The position numbers and the translations under genes were made by a program. From contig JBOGWX010000007.1 in assembly GCA_050694055.1 (NCBI GenBank), forward strand, positions 1 to 21,808: 21,808 nucleotides of DNA, in the 5' to 3' direction. This stretch comes from WHSV01 sp050694055 (GTDB lineage: Bacteria; Actinomycetota; CADDZG01; WHSQ01). Below the pieces are notes generated by a model. That model saw nothing but the letters and a program-made list of their open reading frames with translations. It was not told where the DNA came from and ran no database searches. This document shows positions 6,920 to 14,471 of this stretch, piece by piece. The stretch's first letter is position 1; the number at the start of each line of letters is the position of its first letter.

Positions 6920-8110
6920 ATGGGGGATAGCGCAGTTGGGCTCCTGGACCGCTTGCCCGAGCGTTTTCTGCTCGACCGTTTACACACGGACGGTCGCTGG
7001 CGGATTCGCCTGGGCCGGGCGTCACGCGACGTCGTAGTCGCCAAGGGCGAAGTGACCGTCGAAAGGCCCGGGGGCAAGGCCGATGCCGAGATCGAGACCG
7101 ATCACGACACCTGGCGCGCCATGGACGCCGGCCGGCTTTCGGGCATCGAGGCGTTCGTCGATCGCAAGCTGAAAGTGCGTGGGAGCATCGAGCGGGCACT
7201 GCAGTTCGAGCCGATGTTCGAGCGACCCGACGCCGGCGGGATGCAATACACGATCGAGGACGTGTCTATTGGCAACGGCACCAGCATCTCGGCGCTCGTT
7301 GCGGGGGCGGAGGATGCCGAGCCGCTGCTGTTGATGCACGGGCTGGGGGCCACGAAGGCGTCCTGGCTGACGGTGCTTCCGCAGCTCGCCGCCCACTACC
7401 GGGTCATCGTCATCGATCTGCCCGGCTTTGGCCGCTCCTCGAAACCAATCGGTCGCTACGACGCAGCCTGGTTCTGTGGGCACATCTGTCGGTTTCTCGA
7501 CAGCATGGGCATCGAACGATGCCACGTCGCGGGCAACTCGATGGGCGGGAAGATCGCCATGGAGATGGCGATGCTCGATCCCGAAAGGGTCATCGACATC
7601 ATTTGCTTGTGCCCCGCTTCGGCGTTCAGCAATCGTCCGATGCTGCGTCTGGTGAAGCTGTTGCGGCCCGAGCTCGGTGTCGCCGTCGGTTTCGTGCCCC
7701 GCGCGCGCCTCAAGCGTGAGATCACCTCTCTGTTCGCGGACTCGAAGAGGCTCGACGACATCTGGATCGAGGCGGCGCTCGACGACTTCTTTCGCGTATG
7801 GCGGAACCCGAAGGCGCGCGGCGCTTTTTTTGCAGCAGCGCGATCGATCTATCTCGAGGACCCCCACGGCGACGCCGGATTCTTCACCCGGCTCGAGCTG
7901 TTGGAGATACCCTCACTGTTCATCTACGGTGAGAGAGACTCGCTCATCACGCACCACTTCGGCCGGAAGATCCAACGGGTCCTGCCTCAGGCAGAGGTGC
8001 AGGTGTGGCCCGACTGCGGACACGTGCCGCAGATCGAGTTCCCCGACAGGACGGCCGAGGCCATGCTCGCCTTCTTGAGTCGCTCGACCGACAGCCGGGC
8101 GGCGGGTTAG
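6911..8110 (+). CDS. SCP2 sterol-carrier domain fused to alpha/beta hydrolase
   Basis: The product is 399 aa. Residues about 8-105 look like an SCP2 lipid-binding domain (WRIRLG...VTVERPGGKADAEI...W.AMDAGRLSGIEAFVDRKLKVRG), and residues about 115-390 are an alpha/beta hydrolase. The hydrolase has the oxyanion motif HGLG, nucleophile Ser210 in GNSMGG, acid Asp343 in YGERDS and His371 in DCGHVPQIE, a complete triad. The fusion suggests that the N-terminal domain presents a lipid or acyl-CoA to the esterase/thioesterase-like domain. It follows the acyl-CoA dehydrogenase pair by 64 bp and ends in a strong terminator. Starts at TTG 6896 or ATG 6920 are also possible; ATG 6911 has the best, though weak, GGGA site at 6900-6903. 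Confidence 0.88.
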   Translation: MVQMGDSAVGLLDRLPERFLLDRLHTDGRWRIRLGRASRDVVVAKGEVTVERPGGKADAEIETDHDTWRAMDAGRLSGIEAFVDRKLKVRGSIERALQFEPMFERPDAGGMQYTIEDVSIGNGTSISALVAGAEDAEPLLLMHGLGATKASWLTVLPQLAAHYRVIVIDLPGFGRSSKPIGRYDAAWFCGHICRFLDSMGIERCHVAGNSMGGKIAMEMAMLDPERVIDIICLCPASAFSNRPMLRLVKLLRPELGVAVGFVPRARLKREITSLFADSKRLDDIWIEAALDDFFRVWRNPKARGAFFAAARSIYLEDPHGDAGFFTRLELLEIPSLFIYGERDSLITHHFGRKIQRVLPQAEVQVWPDCGHVPQIEFPDRTAEAMLAFLSRSTDSRAAG

Positions 8111-8124
8111 CCGCCCGTTTCTTT
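8096..8124 (+). terminator. Rho-independent terminator overlapping the stop codon
   Basis: CGGGCGGC (8096-8103) pairs perfectly with GCCGCCCG (8110-8117) across a GGGTTA loop, followed by TTTCTTT. The TAG stop of the SCP2-hydrolase lies in the loop and first stem base. It ends the lipid-metabolism transcript. Confidence 0.85.
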
Positions 8125-8184
8125 CGGCGGCCCCCGCGGAAAAGCGGAATACTCGAGGCAGTGCTCGGTTCGCGCCCGTAGGGC

Positions 8185-8226
8185 ATCAGTCACGAGACAA
8201 TCAGTCACGAGACAATCAGTCACGAG
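8185..8226 (+). repeat. 15-bp tandem repeat, 2.8 copies, in the ygfZ leader
   Basis: ATCAGTCACGAGACA occurs at 8185-8199 and 8200-8214, and its first 12 bases recur at 8215-8226. The third unit diverges exactly where it becomes the ribosome binding site (GAGGAG, 8224-8229) of the gene starting at 8234. The repeat may be a product of slipped replication or may bind a regulator. Confidence 0.85.
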
Positions 8227-8233
8227 GAGCTCG

Positions 8234-9079
8234 ATGGAACCGTACCTCTACGCCGACCGTTCACAACGAGGAAAGCTCGAGCTGACCGGCCCCCAGCGTG
8301 CCTGGTTTCTTCATCAGATCCTCACGCAATCGTTCGAGGACATCGAGCCCGGGGAGGCGCGCGACACCGCTCTCATCACCGCGCATGGCCGCATGGTGGG
8401 CTATATGGAGGCCTATGCGACGGACGACGCGCTGTGGCTTCACTACGAAGCCGACCTCATCGCGACTCTTCCCGACGCGCTCGGACGCTACGTGTTCGCG
8501 ACGCAAGTCACCATCGAGGACGTCACCGATGACTTCGGGCTCGTGCTCTTGGTCCATCCCGAGTGGAGCTCGCTCGCCCAGGACCTGGCGCCGGATGCTT
8601 CGAGGCATCGGACCCTGTCGCTCGGTGTGCCGGCCGGTTATCTATGGGCGGCCAAGGAGGGGGTCGACGAGCTTCTCCTGGTGCTCAAAAAAGCAGGCTT
8701 GCAGGAAGCCACGGAGGACGAGCTCGAGGCATTGCGCGTCGAGCGCGGCATGGCTCGCTGGGGGCGCGAGATGACCACCAAGACGCTTCCCCCAGAGGCG
8801 GGCCTCGACGAGGTCGCGGTGCACTACGACAAGGGGTGCTTCGTGGGCCAGGAGGCGATGGCAAAGATTCGCTTTCGTGGGAAGGTCAATCGCAAGTTGC
8901 GCCGGCTGCACTCCGATGGGTCGCTCGAGGTCGGCAGCGACCTCCTCCTCGACGACTCCAAGGTCGGTGTCGTTACGAGTGCTTCGGGCAACCGTGCGCT
9001 GGCCATGGTGCGCTACACCGTCGAGCCTGGTACGAAGGTTTCCGTGGGCGACGCCAGCGCGACCGTCTCCGAGATGTAG
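8234..9079 (+). CDS. ygfZ: YgfZ/GcvT-fold tetrahydrofolate-binding protein
   Basis: The product is 281 aa. The diagnostic YgfZ motif KGCFVGQE lies at 200-207, with the conserved cysteine Cys202. The N-terminal half has the GcvT-like fold pattern (GPQRAWFLHQILTQ, ALITAHGRMVGYM). YgfZ/IBA57 proteins assist maturation or repair of certain [4Fe-4S] enzymes with folate. The ribosome binding site GAGGAG is four bases from the ATG, rather close. The next gene, an MBL-fold hydrolase, begins 16 bp downstream, so the two are probably co-transcribed. The length is shorter than E. coli YgfZ (326 aa) but usual for actinobacterial members. Confidence 0.9.
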   Translation: MEPYLYADRSQRGKLELTGPQRAWFLHQILTQSFEDIEPGEARDTALITAHGRMVGYMEAYATDDALWLHYEADLIATLPDALGRYVFATQVTIEDVTDDFGLVLLVHPEWSSLAQDLAPDASRHRTLSLGVPAGYLWAAKEGVDELLLVLKKAGLQEATEDELEALRVERGMARWGREMTTKTLPPEAGLDEVAVHYDKGCFVGQEAMAKIRFRGKVNRKLRRLHSDGSLEVGSDLLLDDSKVGVVTSASGNRALAMVRYTVEPGTKVSVGDASATVSEM

Positions 9080-9095
9080 GCCGAAGGGAGAGGGC

Positions 9096-9698
9096 TTGAG
9101 CCACCACTACGAAGGCGACGATCTGATCGTCCGCAAGATGCGGGTCGGCAACATGGAGAACAACACCTACCTTCTCGAGTGTCCGTCGACACACGAGGGG
9201 CTGCTCGTCGATGGGTGCTTCGAAGCGGAGAAGATTCTCGCCGGAAGCCGGGGGGCCAAGATCGTCGGCGTCGTCCAGACTCACGCGCATCACGACCACG
9301 TCGAGGCGCTGCCCGAACTGAAGGACCGGCTCGGAGTGCCGGTCTATGCACACCCGGGCGAGGACTATCCGGTGCCGGTCGACGTCGAGCTCTCCGACGG
9401 CGACGCAATCTCGTTCGGCAAGGACCACGAGGTCAAGGTGATGCACACACCGGGACACACCCCCGGGGGAGTGTGCCTGTTGACCGGTAAGCATCTGATC
9501 AGCGGTGACACGCTGTTTCCCGGTGGTCCCGGCAACACCTGGGGCGACGACAAGTTGTTCGACCAGATCATCGAGAGCATCGAGTCCAAGCTCTTCGCGC
9601 TGCCCGACGACACGCGCGTCTATCCCGGGCACGGCGACGACACCACGATCGGCGCCGAGAAGCCGCACCTGGCCGAGTGGAAAGAGCGGCGCTGGTAA
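9096..9698 (+). CDS. Metallo-beta-lactamase-fold hydrolase (glyoxalase II-like)
   Basis: The product is 200 aa from a TTG start preceded by AGGGAG (9085-9090). It has the full MBL dinuclear metal site: His63-x-His65-x-Asp67-His68 (THAHHDH), His121 in PGHTPG, Asp138 in SGDTLF and His179 in YPGHGDD. The opening VGNMENNTYLLE and the GHTPGG loop match small hydroxyacylglutathione-hydrolase-like or persulfide-dioxygenase-like proteins. At 200 aa it lacks the extra C-terminal helical domain of classical glyoxalase II. Adjacency to YgfZ and to a sulfite-oxidase-family enzyme makes a sulfur or thioester role conceivable, but the substrate is not readable. The upstream part of the open frame overlaps ygfZ and is not used. 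Confidence 0.88.
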   Translation: MSHHYEGDDLIVRKMRVGNMENNTYLLECPSTHEGLLVDGCFEAEKILAGSRGAKIVGVVQTHAHHDHVEALPELKDRLGVPVYAHPGEDYPVPVDVELSDGDAISFGKDHEVKVMHTPGHTPGGVCLLTGKHLISGDTLFPGGPGNTWGDDKLFDQIIESIESKLFALPDDTRVYPGHGDDTTIGAEKPHLAEWKERRW

Positions 9699-9754
9699 GC
9701 GTTTCGTAATCTCCGCCCCGCAACATTGCCGGCCCAAGCCTCCACAATGGAGGA

Positions 9755-11308
9755 GTGACGACACCGATACCCACCACCCCGGGGGCGGTCGCGCTCGAGC
9801 GCGGACCGATTCGTCGCGCCGGCTTGGGTGCGATGGCGGTGGCCACCGCGCTCATGTGGCTCGCCTCTTCTCTGCTCGAGGGTGTCATCTTCCCACCCGC
9901 GGCACTGGGCGACCTCATCATCCGCGCCGCGCCCGGCGACGTGTCGACCTTCTTCATCGACGCGCTCGAGCACTGGTCGCTCCGACTCCTGATAACCGTG
10001 GTGCTGGCGGGCTCGCTGGTCTTTGGCGCCGAGCTGCTGTGGCGCCGGTCGCGCGACGGTCGCCTTCGCACGGTCGAGGCGGGCATCACGATCGCCGCGC
10101 TGGGACTCGTGGCGTCTTTCGCAAGCGCTTCGGGAACCGGCAACCTGCTGCTCACGGCCGTGTTTCTGGGCATCTCGGCGTTCACCTACGCAGCGCTTGC
10201 CAAATCGATCTACGAGACGTCGGTTGCCCCCAAAGACGAGTCACGCCGCAGCGTGCTGCGCGTGGGCTTCGGAGGCGCCCTGACCATCGCGTTCGCCGGC
10301 GGCGCCCTCGGCTGGCTGGGGCGAGCCTTCTCGGGACCCGATCGCAACGTCGACCTCGTGGAGCCGGCCTCGAGCGAGCGGCTGCCGTCCTCGGATGACT
10401 CGTTTCCGGATCTCTTGGGTCTGCCGGACGAAGTGACGAGCGCAGCGGACCATTACGTCGTCGACGTCAACCTCATCAAGCCCTCCGTCGATGTCGACGG
10501 CTGGGAGCTGCGCGTTTTCGGAGAGGTCGACGATGAGCTGACGCTCAGCTTCGACGAGCTGCAGCGGCGCTTCGAGGTCGTAGAGGAGTACTCGGTCATG
10601 ACCTGCATCTCCAACGAGGTGGGAGGCAATCTCATAGGTACTTCGCTGTGGGGCGGCGTTCGGCTGCGCGACGTGCTCGAGGAGGCCGGCGTACAACAGG
10701 ACGCGGTGGACCTCGTGCTACGCGCGGCGGACGGCTACTCCGACTCGATTCCTCTGGACGTGGCCTTGGACGAACACGTGTTGATTGCCGTGAGCCAGAA
10801 CGGCGAGCCGCTCACTCAAGCTCACGGGTTCCCGTGCAGACTGCGGGTTCCCGCCATCTACGGAATGAAGAACGTGAAGTGGCTCGAGTCGATCGAGCTC
10901 GTCGACTTCGACTACCAGGGCTACTGGATGGAAAGGGGCTGGAGCGACACGGCCGTGGTGAAGACGGAGAGCAGAATCGATGTGATCGGAGAGGGTGGCG
11001 CGGTGACGGCCGGGGAGGAGACGTGGATCGCCGGGATCGCGTGGGCCGGAGCGCGCGGCATCTCGAAGGTCGAGGTCTCGACCGACGGAGGCGAGACGTG
11101 GAACGCAGCGCTGCTCAAGGACCCGATCAACGAACGGATGTGGCGCTTCTGGGCGTACCGGTGGACTCCGGGCAACGCGGGTGACGTCGAGGTCGTGTGC
11201 AGGGCGACCGACGGCGAGGGTCGGGTGCAAACCAGACGCGAGACCGATCCGCACCCGAGCGGGGCGTCCGGCTACCCGTCCAGACGCATCTCGGTCACCC
11301 CGGCCTGA
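9755..11308 (+). CDS. Membrane-anchored sulfite-oxidase-family molybdopterin oxidoreductase
   Basis: The product is 517 aa. Residues about 25-150 contain four membrane segments. A twin-arginine stretch SRRSVLRVGFGG (163-174) precedes a fifth hydrophobic segment (about 169-190). Residues about 225-400 are the oxidoreductase molybdopterin-binding domain with the Mo-ligand Cys284 in VMTCISNEVGG and HGFPCRLRVPAIYG. Residues about 410-517 are the Mo-cofactor oxidoreductase dimerisation domain (WIAGIAWAGARGISKVEVSTDGGETW). The catalytic part should face outside the cell. The reaction may be oxidation of sulfite or reduction of an oxidised substrate as in YedY/MsrP; the partner is unknown. The GTG is one base after GGAGG, so either the site is non-standard, the mRNA is leaderless from a CACAAT -10 at 9743-9748, or the true start is ATG 9833. 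Confidence 0.9.
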   Translation: MTTPIPTTPGAVALERGPIRRAGLGAMAVATALMWLASSLLEGVIFPPAALGDLIIRAAPGDVSTFFIDALEHWSLRLLITVVLAGSLVFGAELLWRRSRDGRLRTVEAGITIAALGLVASFASASGTGNLLLTAVFLGISAFTYAALAKSIYETSVAPKDESRRSVLRVGFGGALTIAFAGGALGWLGRAFSGPDRNVDLVEPASSERLPSSDDSFPDLLGLPDEVTSAADHYVVDVNLIKPSVDVDGWELRVFGEVDDELTLSFDELQRRFEVVEEYSVMTCISNEVGGNLIGTSLWGGVRLRDVLEEAGVQQDAVDLVLRAADGYSDSIPLDVALDEHVLIAVSQNGEPLTQAHGFPCRLRVPAIYGMKNVKWLESIELVDFDYQGYWMERGWSDTAVVKTESRIDVIGEGGAVTAGEETWIAGIAWAGARGISKVEVSTDGGETWNAALLKDPINERMWRFWAYRWTPGNAGDVEVVCRATDGEGRVQTRRETDPHPSGASGYPSRRISVTPA

Positions 11309-11350
11309 AGTCGCCGAGCCGCGGCCTCGAAGGAACCGTCTCGCGTCGAG

Positions 11351-12736
11351 CTAGGAGGGCTCGAAGTGGATCAGCACCGGACCGATGTCCGGACGCGAGG
11401 CCCGCAGCGCGTCCTCGATGCGCACCGACGCGTCGTGCATGCGGTCGAGAGGAAGATCGCCGCGGCCCCGCACGTGTGCGACGACCGAGAGCTCTTCGTC
11501 GACCGAGGTGACGAGCACCTCGTGGCAATCGATGACGTCGGCCTCTTTCTGGGCGATCTTGGTGACCAGCGCCACGACGTCGTGGCGCGCGTCCGTGACG
11601 TCGCGCCCCAGCGTGGTCGACTGCAGTGGTTCGAGGTGAGTGTCGACGCGCACGTCGGTTCCAAGCTCCTCGGCTACGGCTCGTTCGATCCGATCCGACA
11701 AGGCGTGTGCCTCGTCCAGAGGGGTTCCGGGGAGCACCTTGGCGTGCAGGGTGACGTGCAGCTTGCGGCGCCCCCTCTCGGCGAACGCGTGCACTAGCAC
11801 GTTGTGGACCTCGTGCACGCCCTCCTCGCGGCTCGCCGCAGCCTGAGCCCGCTCGACCAGGCCGCTCGTCTCCGACGCCGGCTCGACGTGGACCACCACG
11901 TCGGCTCCCGGCGCCACGCGCGCTATCTCGCGCTCGACCGCCTCGGCGATGTCGTGGGCTCGTTCGAGCGTTGCGGTTCGTCCTGCGGCCACCGTGACGT
12001 CGGCGAAGAGCTGCTTGCCTCCCGAACGAAGCCGGACCCGGCGAGTTTCGGCGACCCCGGAAGCCCCCGAGGCCGCCGCTTCTATCTCCGCCCTTCGTGC
12101 ATCGGGCGCGCGGTCCATCAGCACGTCAACCGAGCGCTTGCCAAGGCGGGTCGCAGCCACCGCCACGATGACGGCAACCACGATGCCGCCGATCACGTCG
12201 GCCTTGACGAGCCCCGCGCGCGCGGCGATGAGGCTGACCAGTGCAATCATCGCGGTGCCGATGTCGGCGGCGAAGTTGACGGCCCCCGCCCGCAGCGCGT
12301 CCGAGCCTTCGGTGCGCGCGGCTCCGAGCAGGTAGCGCACCCGGATGACGTCGACGCCGGCGGAGGCCACGAACAGGGCAAGGGCGTAGAGGGGAACCTC
12401 GAGCGCGGCGGCATCCTCGAAGAGACGCGTTAGCGCCTCGACCAGAACGCCGATCACGATGAGGCCGAGGATCAGCGTCTGCACGAACGCAGCCAGGTTC
12501 TCGGCCTTGCCGTGACCGTAGTGGTGCGATTCGTCGGCCGGCTTGCCTGCCAGGCGCACCCCGAGGAACAGCAGCAGCAGCGCCACGATGTCGAGGGCCG
12601 AGTCGAGCATCTGCGAGAAGACCGCCAGGCTGTCCGTGGCCGCCCAGACGGTCAGCTTCGTGATGGTGAGCAGGGCCGTCAGAGCTAGGGCCACTAGTGC
12701 CGCCCGTTCGGCCCGGCCGTGCCTGGTTGTGCTCAT
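11351..12736 (-). CDS. Cation diffusion facilitator (CDF) exporter with three C-terminal domains
   Basis: The product is 461 aa, far longer than the usual 290-330 aa. Six membrane segments span about 10-205. Site A is Asp45/Asp49 in TM2 and Asn154/Asp158 in TM5, so the His of typical Zn exporters such as FieF (HxxxD in TM5) is replaced by Asn. HHYGHGKAEN is the conserved loop after TM2. The C-terminus has three related regulatory-like domains (about 213-286, 293-370, 383-460), each ending in H(V/L/F)EP. CDF proteins export divalent cations by proton antiport. Divergent orientation from the DtxR-family regulator suggests control by the same metal. A TTG 17 codons upstream is possible, but ATG 12736 starts right before typical CDF sequence. 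It converges on the molybdoenzyme with a 42-bp gap. Confidence 0.9.
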   Translation of the reverse strand: MSTTRHGRAERAALVALALTALLTITKLTVWAATDSLAVFSQMLDSALDIVALLLLFLGVRLAGKPADESHHYGHGKAENLAAFVQTLILGLIVIGVLVEALTRLFEDAAALEVPLYALALFVASAGVDVIRVRYLLGAARTEGSDALRAGAVNFAADIGTAMIALVSLIAARAGLVKADVIGGIVVAVIVAVAATRLGKRSVDVLMDRAPDARRAEIEAAASGASGVAETRRVRLRSGGKQLFADVTVAAGRTATLERAHDIAEAVEREIARVAPGADVVVHVEPASETSGLVERAQAAASREEGVHEVHNVLVHAFAERGRRKLHVTLHAKVLPGTPLDEAHALSDRIERAVAEELGTDVRVDTHLEPLQSTTLGRDVTDARHDVVALVTKIAQKEADVIDCHEVLVTSVDEELSVVAHVRGRGDLPLDRMHDASVRIEDALRASRPDIGPVLIHFEPS

Positions 12737-12793
12737 CTCCGGTTGAGCGTAGGGCCTCCTCCGGGCACGGCGCAGCACTCGCAGCAAGTTGGT

Positions 12794-12823
12794 TTGAACT
12801 TATTTGTTAGTTGCAGCTAACTT
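12794..12823 (+). promoter_or_regulatory. Promoter and operator of the DtxR-family regulator
   Basis: TTGAAC (12794-12799) and TAACTT (12818-12823) are 18 bp apart and fit -35 and -10 patterns. Transcription would begin about at 12830, the A of the start codon, which agrees with the absence of any ribosome binding site: a leaderless mRNA. A 16-bp near-perfect palindrome, GTTAGTTGCAGCTAAC (12806-12821, one mismatched pair), overlaps the spacer and -10 element. Its GTTAG/CTAAC arms recall DtxR/IdeR boxes. The layout predicts metal-dependent autorepression and perhaps control of the divergent CDF gene. Confidence 0.6.
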
Positions 12824-12829
12824 ACGACC

Positions 12830-13516
12830 ATGCCACCGCCGACCTCACCCGCGATCCAGGACTACCTCAAGGGCATCTACAAGCTCTCGATCGAGGCGCG
12901 CACGATCGGAGAGGCGGAGGCCGCGGTCTCGACGACGGCCGTCGCGGCTCAGCTCGGCGTCTCGGCGGCCTCGGCGACCAACATGTTGAAACGTCTGGAC
13001 AGTCTGGGGCTGGCGTCCTACACGCGCTACCGCGGAGTGGAGCTCACCGATGCGGGACGCAAGGTCGCGCTCGAGGTGCTGCGCCATCACCGGCTGCTCG
13101 AGACCTACCTCGCGGAGGCGCTCGGGGTTCCGTGGGAACGAGTTCACGACGAGGCCGAGGTGCTCGAGCACGTCCTGTCCGAGGACCTCGAGGAGCGCAT
13201 GTCGGTGCTCCTCGGCGACCCCACTACGGATCCTCACGGTCATCCCATCCCGACCAGGGACCTCGAGATGCCTCACGCGCCGGCGCGCCGGATGTGGGAC
13301 CTGAGCGACGGCGAATCGGCTGCGATCGAGCGGGTCTCGGATGAGACCACCGAGGTGCTGAGCTATCTGGGTGATCTCGGCATTCGGCCGGGAACGGAGG
13401 TCGAGATCGTCGGGCGCGGCCCGGTCTCGGGGCCTCTATTTCTCAAGGTTTCGGGGGGGCCGGACGAGGTGCAGGCCCTCAGCAAGGAGCTCGCGGAGTC
13501 GGTGTGGGTCGAATAG
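12830..13516 (+). CDS. DtxR/MntR-family metal-dependent transcriptional repressor
   Basis: The product is 228 aa. Domain order is winged helix (about 8-78, with TTAVAAQLGVSAASATNMLKRL), dimerisation/metal domain (about 79-145) and a C-terminal SH3/FeoA-like domain (about 155-228). Metal residues align with DtxR at identical spacing: His87, Glu91, His106, Glu110, Glu113 and His114. The residue at the DtxR Cys102 position is Glu110, and Asp11 stands where DtxR has Met10. This Asp/Glu pair is the signature of manganese-responsive MntR (Asp8, Glu99), although the full three-domain length is DtxR/IdeR-like. Lys14 replaces the MntR Glu11. It is the first gene of the metal-uptake operon and overlaps the next by 13 bp. 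Confidence 0.92.
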   Translation: MPPPTSPAIQDYLKGIYKLSIEARTIGEAEAAVSTTAVAAQLGVSAASATNMLKRLDSLGLASYTRYRGVELTDAGRKVALEVLRHHRLLETYLAEALGVPWERVHDEAEVLEHVLSEDLEERMSVLLGDPTTDPHGHPIPTRDLEMPHAPARRMWDLSDGESAAIERVSDETTEVLSYLGDLGIRPGTEVEIVGRGPVSGPLFLKVSGGPDEVQALSKELAESVWVE

Positions 13517-14454
13517 CGCGCCTCTGGCCGGCCCTCTGCCTGCTGGCGGGGCCGGCCGCGTGTGGGCCCGTGCAGGCGGGTGGCGCCCCCGATCCTCAGG
13601 AGATAGCGGCCCGAAAGATCAACGTGGTGACCACCATCGGTCAGGTGGCCGATGTCGTGGACAACCTCGCCGGTGAGCGAGCCGAGCTCGTGCGACTCAT
13701 GGGTCCGGGGATCGATCCACACCTCTATCGCGCCAGCGAGGGCGATGTGGTCACCCTGGCCGAGGCCGACATCGTCTTTTACAACGGGCTTCATCTCGAA
13801 GCGAAGATGGCGGATGTCTTCGAGAAGATGCGCGGCTCGGTGACGACCGTTGCGGTTACGAGCGAGCTGGACACGAACGAGTTGCTCAGCCCGCCGGAGT
13901 TCCAGGGTGCCTACGACCCACATGTGTGGTTCGACGTGACGAAGTGGATGTCCGTCACCGAGGTGATCAGGGACACTCTGGTCGACATCGATCCCGAGCA
14001 CCGCGAGACGTACGAGGAGAACGCAGAGACTTACCTCGAAGAGCTCGAAGCTCTCGACGAATACGTAGCGACGCAAGCCGAGCGAGTGCCCGAGGAACAA
14101 AGAGTCGTGATCACCGCGCACGATGCCTTCAATTACTTCGGTGACGCGTACGACTTCGAGGTGAGAGGGCTTCAGGGCATCAGCACCGCGACCGAAACCG
14201 GTACTGCGGACCTCTCCAAGCTCGCCGATTTCATCGTCGAGCGCGACATCCCCGCCATCTTCGTGGAAACCTCCGTCCCTCAGCGCTTCATCGAGGCCCT
14301 ACGAGAGGCTGTCTCCGCGCGCGGCTTCGACGTCACCATCGGTGGGTCGCTGTTCAGCGATGCGATGGGCGACGAAGGCACACCGGGAGGCACCTACGTC
14401 GGCATGGTGCGACACAACGTCGACACGATCGTGGCCGGGCTGCTGGATGATTGA
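13504..14454 (+). CDS. Metal ABC transporter substrate-binding protein (TroA/ZnuA/MntC family)
   Basis: The product is 316 aa from a GTG with GCGGAG (13494-13498 region) just upstream. A short hydrophobic N-terminus ends in PAAC (Cys20), a weak lipobox, so it is probably a lipoprotein. Cluster A-I metal ligands are visible: His73 in GIDPHLY, His140 in YDPHVWFD, His206 in TAHDAFNYF and Asp286 in GSLFSDAMG. The spacing closely follows TroA (His68, His133, His199, Asp279). Mn/Fe-selective PsaA/MntC proteins usually have Glu at the third position, whereas Zn proteins have His and lack the final Asp, so this is the TroA-like mixed type. No long His-rich Zn loop is present. It feeds the ATPase and two permeases that follow. 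Confidence 0.92.
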   Translation: MGRIARLWPALCLLAGPAACGPVQAGGAPDPQEIAARKINVVTTIGQVADVVDNLAGERAELVRLMGPGIDPHLYRASEGDVVTLAEADIVFYNGLHLEAKMADVFEKMRGSVTTVAVTSELDTNELLSPPEFQGAYDPHVWFDVTKWMSVTEVIRDTLVDIDPEHRETYEENAETYLEELEALDEYVATQAERVPEEQRVVITAHDAFNYFGDAYDFEVRGLQGISTATETGTADLSKLADFIVERDIPAIFVETSVPQRFIEALREAVSARGFDVTIGGSLFSDAMGDEGTPGGTYVGMVRHNVDTIVAGLLDD

Positions 14455-14455
14455 C

Positions 14456-14464
14456 AGGAGGTGA
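14456..14464 (+). promoter_or_regulatory. Exceptionally strong ribosome binding site
   Basis: AGGAGGTGA is a full nine-base complement to the 16S rRNA 3' end. It lies two bases after the binding-protein stop and sets the ATG at 14472 as the ATPase start. Most other genes in the operon have weaker sites or stop-start overlaps, so the ATPase may be made at a different ratio. Confidence 0.8.
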
Positions 14465-14471
14465 GTCTTAG

